A stretch of 64,000 nt of DNA, taken from NCBI RefSeq assembly GCF_002797855.1, contig NZ_PGFB01000002.1, positions 558,001 to 622,000 of the forward strand, in the 5' to 3' direction. Within the stretch, counting starts at the first letter, position 1; each line of letters starts with the position of its first letter. Below the pieces are notes generated by a model that did not search any database, was not told where the DNA came from, and saw only the letters and a list, made by a program, of their open reading frames with translations. The DNA comes from Compostimonas suwonensis. Lineage in GTDB: Bacteria > Actinomycetota > Actinomycetes > Actinomycetales > Microbacteriaceae. Shown in pieces: positions 16,646 through 24,597 of this stretch. The translations under genes were made by a program, and so were the position numbers.

Positions 16646-16697
16646 GGTTCCCTCCCCCTTCCGGTGCCTTCAATGCAGCGCCATGAGGACGACGGAA

Positions 16698-16711
16698 CCC
16701 GCTGTGGCGGG
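16698..16711 (-). terminator. Short hairpin between rpmF and rnc
   Basis: CCCGC-CACA-GCGGG lies immediately after the rpmF stop and is followed by TTCC. A weak or partial terminator here would allow more L32 than RNase III to be made from one transcript. Confidence 0.45.
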
Positions 16712-16713
16712 AT

Positions 16714-16917
16714 TTAGACGTCGGCGACCTTGCGGCCCTTGTACTCGAGGAACAGCGCGGTTCCCGCGGAGTCCTCGACGACCTTGGCGCGGTGGGGAAG
16801 GCTGTAGGTGACCTTGCCGTTCTCGACGGTCTTGACGAGCGTGGGGGCCTCGGCCTTCCACTGCGCGCGACGTGCGCGGGTGCTCGCGCGTGACATCTTC
16901 CTCTTGGGAACAGCCAT
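16714..16917 (-). CDS. rpmF: 50S ribosomal protein L32
   Basis: A 67-residue basic protein starting [20 protein letters not shown], the standard L32 start. It lacks the zinc-binding CxxC pairs found in the C+ form, so it is the zinc-independent C- type. It follows yceD by 22 bp and a short hairpin follows it. The pairing with yceD is nearly universal in bacteria. Confidence 0.97.
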   Translation of the reverse strand: MAVPKRKMSRASTRARRAQWKAEAPTLVKTVENGKVTYSLPHRAKVVEDSAGTALFLEYKGRKVADV

Positions 16918-16939
16918 GACTTACTCTCTTCTCTCGTGC

Positions 16940-17500
16940 TTAGTCTCGTTCAGCGCCGGGCTGCTGGCCCGCACTGTCGTCATCGGAAGCTGTGAAACCG
17001 GCGAGCGCTGCCCAGCGAGGATCCGTGCTTTCGAACGAATCGGGGGCTGGCGCCTCGGCCAGGCGCTCGCCTGTCTCGGGGTCGAGACCGGGGCAATCGG
17101 GCTGGCAAACCGGCTGGAAGGGCAGTGACAGTACTACCGCATCCCTGATCAGAGGTTCAAGATCCACATGGTCATCGTGAACCTCATAGTCATAGGCTTC
17201 TTCAGAAGAATACGCGAAAAGCTCCTGGAATTCGACTTCGACAGGCAAGTCGATGTCTCGGAGGCATCGACCGCACACTCCGACGGCCGTCGTCTCGAGC
17301 GATGCGGAGACGAGAATGCCCTCGTGGATGGACTCCAGACGGAGCTCACCGTGGATGGATTCGCCGGTCTCGACGGCGACGAGGCCCTCCCCGAGTTTCT
17401 CGGGGTTCGCGATGTCGAAGTCGACCTCGCGCATCTGACCGGGCCTGTTGATCAGATCCCACACATGCACCGTGAACGGGGTGCTCCTGAAGCTGGCCAC
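16940..17500 (-). CDS. YceD/DUF177-family protein
   Basis: A 186-residue protein of the YceD (DUF177) family, which almost always precedes rpmF and is implicated in 23S rRNA biogenesis. Typical features are R-C-L-R-D-I-D after a C-G cysteine (the V-C-G-R-C motif), the acidic L-F-A-Y-S-S-E-E stretch, L-E-P-L-I-R-D-A-V-V-L-S-L-P and the C-x-P-D-C-P-G-L segment near the end. A longer frame exists upstream, but the GTG at 17500 gives the family start (VASFRSTPFTVHVWDLI). It is preceded by a TAGAAT box rather than a ribosome-binding site, so the message may be leaderless. Confidence 0.92.
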   Translation of the reverse strand: MASFRSTPFTVHVWDLINRPGQMREVDFDIANPEKLGEGLVAVETGESIHGELRLESIHEGILVSASLETTAVGVCGRCLRDIDLPVEVEFQELFAYSSEEAYDYEVHDDHVDLEPLIRDAVVLSLPFQPVCQPDCPGLDPETGERLAEAPAPDSFESTDPRWAALAGFTASDDDSAGQQPGAERD

Positions 17501-17508
17501 GATCAGCG

Positions 17509-17514
17509 ATTCTA
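17509..17514 (-). promoter_or_regulatory. Putative -10 box for a leaderless yceD-rpmF transcript
   Basis: TAGAAT on the minus strand ends 8 nt before the GTG of yceD and no Shine-Dalgarno sequence intervenes. That spacing would place the transcript start on or next to the start codon. No convincing -35 hexamer was seen. Confidence 0.45.
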
Positions 17515-17615
17515 CGCCAGCGCGGGGCGGCGCCGGTCGGCGTTCGCTCCCAGCGACCACGTGCCGCGGCATCCGCGACCTCTCCGACATATGTCCGTCG
17601 GGCTTCCGGCATTCG

Positions 17616-17648
17616 CCTCATGACGCGTCCATGACCCGTTCATAAACT
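17616..17648 (+). promoter_or_regulatory. Three 11-bp direct repeats upstream of the metalloprotease
   Basis: CCTCATGACGC, GTCCATGACCC and GTTCATAAACT follow each other without gaps. All share CAT at positions 4-6 and A at position 8. An 11-bp period on one DNA face is how OmpR/PhoB-type response regulators bind, and the third unit resembles half of an actinobacterial PHO box. The array ends 80 bp before the TTG start of the metalloprotease gene. Confidence 0.5.
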
Positions 17649-17728
17649 GTTTTCCGGGTCAGCGTGCCCACCCCTGTGTTGCCGACGAAGCGTCATTGCG
17701 TCGTCATTCGCCCCCAAGAGGAGAGAAA

Positions 17729-20215
17729 TTGTCGAAAAAACCCACGATGCGGAGGAATCGCCTGGTGCTCGGCACCGTCGGCATCCTCGTCGGTGTCGGA
17801 ATACTCAGCGCCGGCAATGTCGCAGCCGCTGTCGCCGCCGATGCCGACACACCCTTCGAGGTCCCGGTCATCGACCAGCAGAACTGGAAGAACCAGTACG
17901 ACATGACCTGGGACGACTGGAAGGACATCCCGGGCACGTCCTGGAACGACCCCGACGTCAAGCCCTCGGTCAAGGGGCTCAAGATCGCGCTCGTCGCGGT
18001 CGACTTCCCCGACCAGGACTTCGTCGTGACGAAGCCGAAGGGCAGCGACCTGTTCGGCAACCCCACGATCGACCCGATCCCGCGTGAAGACGTCCCGGAG
18101 TTCTACAAGAGCTTCTACATGACCCCGAACGAGCTCAACCACGGCCGCACCATCCACGAGTACTGGATGGAGCAGAGCCTGGGCGAGTACGGCGTCGACA
18201 CGATGGACACCTTCGGTCCCTACGAGATGGACAGGAACCTCTTCGAGTACGGTCTCAACGAATGGGGCCAGACCTCGGTCTGCCCCGAGGGCTACACCTG
18301 CAACGGGCAGCTCGACCGCGACGTGCAGAACAAGTGGAACGCCGAGGAGGGCTGCACGAATCGCGACAAGTGCGGCTACGACGTCATCCTGCGCGTCTAC
18401 GCAGGCTACGACGAGACGAGCATCTGGCAGGAGTTCGGCGAGATGATGTTCGAGCACAAGGAGGACATCCCCGAGGAGTGGGGCCCCCCGGCCTGGCTCG
18501 ACCCGAACAACGAGATGGACAACTGGGCGCCCACCCGCTACGTCGAGTGGACCTCGTGGCAGGCCGCCGCTCAGCAGTGGGGCAACTCCTCGATCCGCCA
18601 GGCCGAGAGCTCCGGCACGATCACCCACGAGATGGGCCACTTCTTCTTCTCGATCGGCGACAACAACAACAACCCGTTCTCCGACAGAGCGAATCCGGCG
18701 ACGCCGTTCCACAGAGTGGGAGCCGCGCCATGGGACATGATGGACCGCGGCTCGTTCAACGGTCCGGGCGGGCACCATATGCGGTACGTCGTGCCGGCCA
18801 ACATGGGCGGCTGGAGTCCGGCCGGCCTCATGCTGCGCAACAAGCTCAAGATGAACATCGTCGACACCGACCAGGTCGACATCCTGAGCCGTGAGGGCCT
18901 CGCCGAGAGCGGGGTCGTCGTCGATACGGTGACGGCCCGCGAGGTCGACCCGGGCGAGAACGGCATCGCCGGCATCAAGATCACGCTCGACGGCGAAGGA
19001 ACGCCCGACCGCACCCCGGCCTGCGACATCAACACCGACCCCCTGTGCTCGGGTCCCGGCTGGAACGACTACACCGTCGAGGTCGTCGACCGCATGGGCT
19101 TCGACTCCTTCACGCCCGACCACGGCGTGATCATCGCGAAGAACAAGTCGACGACGGAGTCCAACGGCTGCGGCTACAACTGCTTCGACTGGGTGATCGA
19201 CGCCAACCCGCAGGACATCGGGATCGTCGACTACTACAAGCCCGACAGCAAGACGCCCGTCATGGCGACGATCGCCGACCACCGCCAGCTCAACGACGCC
19301 GCCTTCCACGCGGGCACCGAGTCGGGCTCGCAGTACGAGTGGGTCGACGAGGCCAACCGCCTGCACTTCTACGTGGTCGACACGCAGCGCGACGAGCAGG
19401 GTGTGCTCTCGTACACCCTCGCCGTGCGCTCGCTCGACGGCTCCGGCCCGCACACCCGCGGTGTCGCCCTCGAGGATGCCACCGAGCCCGAGCTCGTCGC
19501 ACCGCGTCAGGCCGCGATGTGCACCTTCCCCCTCGAGAACACGGGAAGCGCCGCCGCGATCGACCCGGCCGTGCACACGACGGATGTCTCGGGCAAGGTC
19601 GACTCCGACGTCTTCCGTCTCTCGGCGGACGCCGTGGGACGCGGGTGGACGGCCGAGCTCGACAACGAGCTCGCCACGAGCAAGGACGGCGAGAGCATCT
19701 CGGTGCCCGTCTACGCGCTCCGCGAGGAGGAGAACGCCTCCGTGCAGGCCACCGTCGTGCTGACGGCGACCTCGGAGAGCGACCCCACGAAGAAGGCGAC
19801 CGCCGAGTGCGTGGTCACGGGCGCGCTCCTCGACGGCCCGGCCGAGCCGACCGACACGCCCACCGAGACGCCGACCGACACCCCGACGGACGTTCCCACG
19901 GACGACCCGACCGACACCCCGACGGACACGCCCACGGACGAGCCGACCGACACGCCCACGGATGACCCGACCGGCGTTCCCACGGACGAGCCGACCGACA
20001 CGCCCACCGACGAGCCGACCACGGCGCCGACCAGCACGCCCATCGGCAACGGGGGCGACGGCTCGAACGGCTCGACGAACGCCGGCGGCCTCGCCAGCAC
20101 GGGTCCCGAGACGGGCTGGGCTCTGCTGCTGGGCGGCGGCTTCCTGCTCGCCGGCCTGCTGACCGTCGCCTCGGTCGCGCTCGCTCAGCTGCGCCGCAGG
20201 GTGCACAACCAGTAA
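17729..20215 (+). CDS. M6-like (immune inhibitor A) metalloprotease with LAxTG cell-wall anchor
   Basis: An 828-residue secreted zinc protease. Translation probably starts at a TTG just after a GAGGAG ribosome-binding site. A signal peptide ends near A-A-A-V-A-A-D. The catalytic motif is HEMGHFFFS (His300-Glu-x-x-His304), set in a domain rich in aromatic and acidic residues that resembles M6 peptidases. A long PTDTPTDEPTD-type Pro/Thr/Asp linker (about 707-770) precedes LASTG (about 788), a transmembrane helix and a basic RRR tail. This is the LAxTG signal used by class E sortases. The enzyme is therefore expected on the cell wall. No sortase gene is in the window. Confidence 0.85.
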   Translation: MSKKPTMRRNRLVLGTVGILVGVGILSAGNVAAAVAADADTPFEVPVIDQQNWKNQYDMTWDDWKDIPGTSWNDPDVKPSVKGLKIALVAVDFPDQDFVVTKPKGSDLFGNPTIDPIPREDVPEFYKSFYMTPNELNHGRTIHEYWMEQSLGEYGVDTMDTFGPYEMDRNLFEYGLNEWGQTSVCPEGYTCNGQLDRDVQNKWNAEEGCTNRDKCGYDVILRVYAGYDETSIWQEFGEMMFEHKEDIPEEWGPPAWLDPNNEMDNWAPTRYVEWTSWQAAAQQWGNSSIRQAESSGTITHEMGHFFFSIGDNNNNPFSDRANPATPFHRVGAAPWDMMDRGSFNGPGGHHMRYVVPANMGGWSPAGLMLRNKLKMNIVDTDQVDILSREGLAESGVVVDTVTAREVDPGENGIAGIKITLDGEGTPDRTPACDINTDPLCSGPGWNDYTVEVVDRMGFDSFTPDHGVIIAKNKSTTESNGCGYNCFDWVIDANPQDIGIVDYYKPDSKTPVMATIADHRQLNDAAFHAGTESGSQYEWVDEANRLHFYVVDTQRDEQGVLSYTLAVRSLDGSGPHTRGVALEDATEPELVAPRQAAMCTFPLENTGSAAAIDPAVHTTDVSGKVDSDVFRLSADAVGRGWTAELDNELATSKDGESISVPVYALREEENASVQATVVLTATSESDPTKKATAECVVTGALLDGPAEPTDTPTETPTDTPTDVPTDDPTDTPTDTPTDEPTDTPTDDPTGVPTDEPTDTPTDEPTTAPTSTPIGNGGDGSNGSTNAGGLASTGPETGWALLLGGGFLLAGLLTVASVALAQLRRRVHNQ

Positions 20216-20232
20216 CAGCGGTCCCTCGCCGC

Positions 20233-20264
20233 GCGGGCGGGCTCACCTCGGTGGGCCCGCCCGC
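20233..20264 (+). terminator. Intrinsic terminator after the metalloprotease
   Basis: Arms GCGGGCGGGC and GCCCGCCCGC are perfect complements and an inner CACC/GGTG adds further pairs. The hairpin starts 18 nt after the stop codon and is followed by TTCCTG. Confidence 0.8.
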
Positions 20265-20288
20265 TTCCTGCTATGAAAGAGTGAGATC

Positions 20289-20720
20289 ATGACGATCGCC
20301 CGGATGACGACCGCCGCGGCTCTCGGAGCGCTCGCGGTGCTCGGCGCCTCCTTCCTGACCGGCTGCACGACCTCGGCCGGCGCAGGCTCCACACAGATGC
20401 TGGTCGTCGTCGACGATCAGGTCATGCGCTCCGCGGGCTCGTCGTGCGGAGGCGGAGGGCCCTATCGCTGGGCGCACGCGGGCGTCGCCTACACGCTCCT
20501 CGGCGCCGACGAGCAGGTTCTCGCGAGCGGCGAGCTGCCCCAGGGCACCGCGACGAAGGTCGCCGACGTCGACTTCGGCGATCGTCAGGAGCCGACGCGC
20601 TGCGAGATGAGCCTCACCGTTCCCGACCCCGGCTCGTGGGACGGAGTCGTGCTCCAGATCGACGACCGCGACCCCCTGCCCGTCGACGACTCCGACACCC
20701 CGAAGGTGGTCATCTCATGA
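20289..20720 (+). CDS. Small lipoprotein of unknown function
   Basis: A 143-residue lipoprotein with a lipobox ending LTGC near residue 26. The mature domain has further cysteines (SSCGGGGPY and R-C-E-M) that could form a disulfide, and looks beta-rich. I do not recognise the family. Its stop codon overlaps the start of the redoxin-like lipoprotein by ATGA, so the two are made together and may act in one extracytoplasmic thiol process. Confidence 0.75.
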   Translation: MTIARMTTAAALGALAVLGASFLTGCTTSAGAGSTQMLVVVDDQVMRSAGSSCGGGGPYRWAHAGVAYTLLGADEQVLASGELPQGTATKVADVDFGDRQEPTRCEMSLTVPDPGSWDGVVLQIDDRDPLPVDDSDTPKVVIS

Positions 20721-21265
20721 GACAAGCCCGGCTGCTGCTCCTCGGAGCAGCTCTCCTCGCGCTCACGGCCTGCTCCTCGCCCTCGCCGCAGACGCTGAGC
20801 GAGCTCCTGCCCGGTCCCGTGCCCTCCGGGGTGGAGTTCGCGGCGCCGCCCGCCGATGCCGCGGACGCCCCCGATCCCGAGCTCACCTTCCTCGACGGCG
20901 AGAAGGCCTCGCTCTCCGACTTCTGGTCCGAGCGCCCGGTCGTGCTCGTCTTCCTCGAGCCGTGGTGTCAGGAATGCGCCGACCAGCAGTCCGAGCTCAA
21001 CACGGTCGTCTCCGAGTACGGCGACCGCGTGCTCTTCCTGGGCGTCGCGGGAGAGGGCAGCCGCGACGAGGTGCGCGACTACGTGGACGCCCACGACATC
21101 CGCTATCCCGTCGCGCTCGACGGGCGCGGTGTCGTCTGGCGCGCCTACGGCGTTCAGGAGGCGCCCCTCGTTGCCCTCATCTCGAAGGACGGCAAGCTGC
21201 TCCGAGGCTGGCCGGGCGGCGTCCCCGAGCTCGGAGCGCAGCTCGAGGATCTCGTCCTGCGCTGA
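20717..21265 (+). CDS. Membrane-anchored redoxin/TlpA-like lipoprotein
   Basis: A 182-residue thioredoxin-fold lipoprotein. The signal peptide ends in L-T-A-C (Cys19). The redoxin domain begins near residue 55 with L-T-F-L-D-G-E-K-A-S-L-S-D-F-W and has the active site W-C-Q-E-C (Cys84 and Cys87). The cis-proline region follows as V-Q-E-A-P-L-V-A-L-I. This layout fits TlpA/ResA-like extracytoplasmic thiol reductants. No CcdA/DsbD electron donor is adjacent, so the reducing partner lies elsewhere. The start ATG overlaps the previous lipoprotein's stop. Confidence 0.88.
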   Translation: MRQARLLLLGAALLALTACSSPSPQTLSELLPGPVPSGVEFAAPPADAADAPDPELTFLDGEKASLSDFWSERPVVLVFLEPWCQECADQQSELNTVVSEYGDRVLFLGVAGEGSRDEVRDYVDAHDIRYPVALDGRGVVWRAYGVQEAPLVALISKDGKLLRGWPGGVPELGAQLEDLVLR

Positions 21266-21333
21266 CCCGCCCCTCCCCTCCCTTCCTCCTCCTCCCTCCC
21301 CCTCCCCCTCCCTCCCGTCCCGTCCCCATCCCC
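21266..21333 (+). terminator. C-rich pyrimidine tract, probable Rho utilisation region
   Basis: Immediately after the redoxin stop codon the plus strand is almost pure C and T for about 70 nt, with only three or four G residues. A long C-rich, G-poor RNA is what Rho factor loads on. No intrinsic hairpin was seen. The minus strand has the matching tract after the PucR gene. Confidence 0.5.
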
Positions 21334-21685
21334 ATTTACGCCAAATGGACGTTCTCGGGGTCGGGTTCAGCCACTACGACGTAAGTCGACGTGCAATTCG
21401 GCGCAATTCGGCACGGCGCTCGTCGTGAGGACGAGAAGCGACGAAGGAACGTCGCGCTCGCACGCTTTCCCTGCATGCTGCTCGACACGCGTGTCGTGCG
21501 GCTGTCGTTCAACCCGTATCCGTTCGACCCGGCCCGACCGGTATCCGTGTCGACCTGTCTACGCGCTCGACGCGTATATCGTTCAACGCGCCTCGGATGC
21601 GATATTCACCGATTTACGCCAATACGCCGGTCGAGTTGCGCCTAAGAGCCCCCTTCGCGCCCGAGATTCGCCATTTGGCGCAAAT
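21334..21685. repeat. Inverted repeat enclosing a non-coding segment
   Basis: A 15-nt arm at 21334-21348 (ATTTACGCCAAATGG) is matched in inverted orientation at 21671-21685 with one mismatch. Outside the arms lie a pyrimidine tract on the left and a purine tract on the right, which extend the symmetry. The roughly 320 bp between them hold no convincing gene: the possible frames use codons unlike the neighbours and lack ribosome-binding sites. Confidence 0.65.
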
Positions 21686-21802
21686 CGGGAGGTTCGGGAA
21701 CGGGACCAGGGGAAGGGGAAGGGGAATGGGAACAAGGAAGGAAGGAAGGAAGGAAGGAAGGAAGGAAGGAAGGAAGGAAGGAAGGAAGGAAGTGGGACGC
21801 GC
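21686..21802 (-). repeat. Purine tract with about 14 copies of AAGG, after the PucR gene
   Basis: From 21686 the plus strand is G/A-rich, and 21734-21792 is an uninterrupted AAGG tetranucleotide tandem of about 14.7 copies, ending 10 bp from the PucR-type gene's stop codon. On the minus strand it reads as a CCTT pyrimidine tract and could serve Rho-dependent termination. Such long simple repeats are rare in this DNA and prone to slippage. Confidence 0.9.
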
Positions 21803-23059
21803 TCAGGACACGTCTTCCTCGGCGATCCGCCCGAGCGAGGCGCGACGGCGCAGGTAGTGGCCACGCAGCATGGCGACCTTGAGCGAGAGATGCAGGTTCA
21901 GCCTCTCTCCGCCGTCTTTGAGATCCGTCGACGCGAGCTTCTCGATCCGGTGCAGACGGTAGTAGAGCGAGGTCCTGTGCAGGTGCAGCTTCGCAGCCGC
22001 GGTCTGCACGTTGCCCGCGACATCCAGGTAGGTCTCGAGCGTCTCGAGCAGGATTCCCGCCTCCGGATCGTCGAGGAGCGTGTAGAACCCGGGATGCAGG
22101 GGGAAGTCGGCCTCGGAGGCGACGGCGATGCGCGCCGCCAGCTCGTTCGCCCCGCTCACCGGCCAGTAGACCTGCGAGCCCTGCGCACCCTGGTGGGGGA
22201 AGCCGTCGGCCGCCCGCGCGGCGACGAGCGCCTCGCGGTAGGAGGCACGGGCGTCCGCGGGATCGAGGCGGATGCCGCCCACGCCCGTCACGAGGCGCGC
22301 GCCGCCCTCCTGGGTGTGCTTCGCCACGATCGTCTGCAGGGCGGTCACGGTCGCCCGGCACTCCGCCTCGTTGGCTGAGGAGACGAAGCACACGAGAGCG
22401 GAGTCGTGGACGGCGTGTACGAAGGACTGCCGCCGCGGCCCGAGCAGGAGCGCGTCGAAGGCCGAGGCCGCCGAGGCGGCGAAGGCGTCCTGCACGGCGT
22501 CGGACGAGTCGAGCGCGCGGAAGACCACGGCCGCGACCCCCCTGTCGGCGGAGAGGTAGCCGCCGTCGACGAGCTCGCGGGCGCTCTCCTGCGCCGTCTC
22601 GTCGTCGGTGAGCACGCTGCGCACGAGGTGGGAGGCTCGCGCCATCGAGTGCAGGCCGGAGGGGGCGATGCTCCGCCGCACGCCGTCGGCGATCTCGCTC
22701 AGCTGATGGCAGCACCAGTCGGCGTCGCCTGCGTCGATCACCGAGTCGGGGTCGACGAACCACACGTAGGCGATCGGCTCCCCGTCGTCGACGACGGGGA
22801 CGCACAGGCGCGACTCGAGCTCGAGGTCGTCGTCTCCCGGCACGCGCACGGGGTGCCGGGCGTTGCGGATGAAGCGCATGAGGTAGCGCCTGACCTCGTC
22901 CGAGGCCTCACGGCGCAGGATCGAGCGTTCGCGCACCGGGTCGAGGGGCTCGGTGTGGGTGCTGAAGGCGAGCAGCCTCAGACCGCCGTCTTCGAGCACC
23001 GCAGGGCGCCCGATCCGCTCGGCAAGAAGATCGACGGTGCGCTGAAGCGTTGTCTCCAT
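21803..23059 (-). CDS. PucR/CdaR-family transcriptional regulator
   Basis: A 418-residue regulator. An N-terminal GAF-like sensing region (about 1-135) and a central GGDEF-like domain precede the C-terminal PucR helix-turn-helix, whose hallmark is LETYLDVAGNVQTAAAKLHL followed by HRTSLYYRLHRIEKL. PucR-type proteins commonly control purine or pyrimidine catabolism. This gene directly follows the pyrimidine-degradation operon on the same strand, 185 bp downstream, so that operon is the obvious target. The longer upstream frame is not needed: the ATG at 23059 follows a GGGGG ribosome-binding site. Confidence 0.9.
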   Translation of the reverse strand: METTLQRTVDLLAERIGRPAVLEDGGLRLLAFSTHTEPLDPVRERSILRREASDEVRRYLMRFIRNARHPVRVPGDDDLELESRLCVPVVDDGEPIAYVWFVDPDSVIDAGDADWCCHQLSEIADGVRRSIAPSGLHSMARASHLVRSVLTDDETAQESARELVDGGYLSADRGVAAVVFRALDSSDAVQDAFAASAASAFDALLLGPRRQSFVHAVHDSALVCFVSSANEAECRATVTALQTIVAKHTQEGGARLVTGVGGIRLDPADARASYREALVAARAADGFPHQGAQGSQVYWPVSGANELAARIAVASEADFPLHPGFYTLLDDPEAGILLETLETYLDVAGNVQTAAAKLHLHRTSLYYRLHRIEKLASTDLKDGGERLNLHLSLKVAMLRGHYLRRRASLGRIAEEDVS

Positions 23060-23206
23060 AGTGCCCCCATCCCCGAGATGCCCTCTGTGACATGTGAAAT
23101 ACCACTGAATTCTGTATAGCACGGATGTGCCCCGCCGTCCCGACGATGAGCGCCGCAGCAGGCAAAAGCTGCCGGAATTTACACGCCCGAAACCGTAGAG
23201 GACGAT

Positions 23207-23232
23207 CCCCGCCCTCCCGTGACGGCGCGGGG
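23207..23232 (-). terminator. Weak hairpin after the aminotransferase gene
   Basis: CCCCGC and GCGGGG, 14 nt apart, lie 13 nt beyond the aminotransferase stop. The rest of the gap to the PucR gene contains an AT-richer stretch near 23085-23120 that probably carries the PucR promoter. Confidence 0.35.
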
Positions 23233-23244
23233 AGAGGCGGCCGG

Positions 23245-24567
23245 CTAGAGGTCGAGCGCGGTGAGCGCCTCGTCGTAGATCGCGAGCGCCGTGCGCACCT
23301 CGTCGGGTGTGACGATGCACGGCGGCACGACGTGCACCCGGTTGTCGGCGGTGAACGGCAGCAGCCCGCGCTCGATCAGGGCGGTCTTGATCGCGCCGAT
23401 GCCCGCGGCCGGCAGAGGCTCGCGGGTTGCGGCATCCGACACGAACTCGAGCGCCCAGAAGACGCCGACACCGCGCACCTCCCCGATCGACGGATGCCGC
23501 GACGCGAGCTCCTCGAGCCCCGGCCCCAGCACGCTCCGGCCGATCTCCGCGGCGTTCTCGACGATGCCCTCCTCGCTCATGGCGTCGAGGGCGGCGACGA
23601 TCGAGCCCATCGCGAGCGGATGGCCCGAATAGGTGAGGCCGCCGGGGAAGACCCGCTCATCGAAGCTCGCGGCGATCTGCGGCGGGATGACGACTCCGCC
23701 CGCCGGCACGTAGCCCGAGTTGACGCCCTTCGCGAAGGTCACGAGGTCGGGGACGACCCCGAAGCCCTGGAAGGCGAACCATTCGCCCGTGCGGCCGAAC
23801 CCGGCCATGACCTCGTCGAAGATCAGCACGATGCCGTGACGGGTGGCGAGCTCCCGCACGCCGTCGAGGTAGCCGGGCGGTGGCACGAGCACACCGGCCG
23901 TGCCGGGGATCGTCTCGATCAGGATGGCTGCGATCGACTGCGGCCCCTCGGCCTCGACGACCCGCGCGAGGTGGCGCAGGGCGCGCTCCGACTCCTGCTC
24001 GGGCGTCTGCGCCCAGAAGTCGCTGCGGTAGAGGTACGGGCCGAAGAAGTGCACGTGGGCTCGTGCGTACTCGTTGGGGATCCGCCGCCAGTCCCCCGTC
24101 GCGACCACGGCTGCGCCCGTGTTGCCGTGGTACGAGCGGTACATCGAGAGCACCTTGTCGTGGCCAGTGTGCAGCCGCGCCATCCTGATCGCGTTCTCGT
24201 TGGCGTCGGCGCCGCCGTTGGTGAAGAAGACCTTGCTGAAGGGCTCGCCCGCGCGGTCGAGGATCCGTTCGGCGGCCCGGCCGCGCGTGAGGTTCGCGTG
24301 CACGGGCGCGACCGTCGTGAGCAGCTCGGCCTGCCGGGTGATGCCCGCGACGACGGCGGGATGCTGGTGACCGATGTTGGTGTTCACGAGCTGGCTCGAG
24401 AAGTCGAGGTAGCGGTTGCCCGCGTGGTCCCACACGGTGCTGCCCGCGCCGCCCGCGATGACCATGGGATGCAGGGACGCCTGGGCCGACCAGGAGTGGA
24501 AGACGTGGGCGCGGTCGAGCTCGTAGGCCAGTGCGTCGAGGTCGTCGCCGGTGCTGTCGTCGGTCAT
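23245..24567 (-). CDS. Class III aminotransferase, probable beta-alanine aminotransferase of pyrimidine degradation
   Basis: A 440-residue PLP enzyme of the omega-amino acid:pyruvate type. FFTNGGADANENAIRMAR (114-131) binds the cofactor phosphate, DEVMAGFGRTG (251-261) holds the pyridine-nitrogen aspartate, and the Schiff-base lysine is Lys280 in TFAKGVNSGY. The ATG at 24567 follows a GAAGGAAC ribosome-binding site. As the last gene of the operon after beta-ureidopropionase, dihydropyrimidinase and the LLM enzyme, it probably converts beta-alanine (or 3-aminoisobutyrate) to malonate semialdehyde. A palindromic repeat separates it from the LLM gene. Confidence 0.9.
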   Translation of the reverse strand: MTDDSTGDDLDALAYELDRAHVFHSWSAQASLHPMVIAGGAGSTVWDHAGNRYLDFSSQLVNTNIGHQHPAVVAGITRQAELLTTVAPVHANLTRGRAAERILDRAGEPFSKVFFTNGGADANENAIRMARLHTGHDKVLSMYRSYHGNTGAAVVATGDWRRIPNEYARAHVHFFGPYLYRSDFWAQTPEQESERALRHLARVVEAEGPQSIAAILIETIPGTAGVLVPPPGYLDGVRELATRHGIVLIFDEVMAGFGRTGEWFAFQGFGVVPDLVTFAKGVNSGYVPAGGVVIPPQIAASFDERVFPGGLTYSGHPLAMGSIVAALDAMSEEGIVENAAEIGRSVLGPGLEELASRHPSIGEVRGVGVFWALEFVSDAATREPLPAAGIGAIKTALIERGLLPFTADNRVHVVPPCIVTPDEVRTALAIYDEALTALDL

Positions 24568-24597
24568 GTGCGGTTCCTTCTCTCTGTACCTCTCCGT

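Noticed and set aside
19849-20040. Short regular repeats that could suggest a CRISPR-like array
   Set aside because: They encode the Pro/Thr/Asp stalk of the metalloprotease in frame, without unique spacers of constant length.
17693-20206. 837-codon minus-strand frame opposite the metalloprotease
   Set aside because: Its Val/Gly/Arg repeats mirror the PTD codons of the real gene. The plus-strand frame has signal peptide, zinc motif and anchor.
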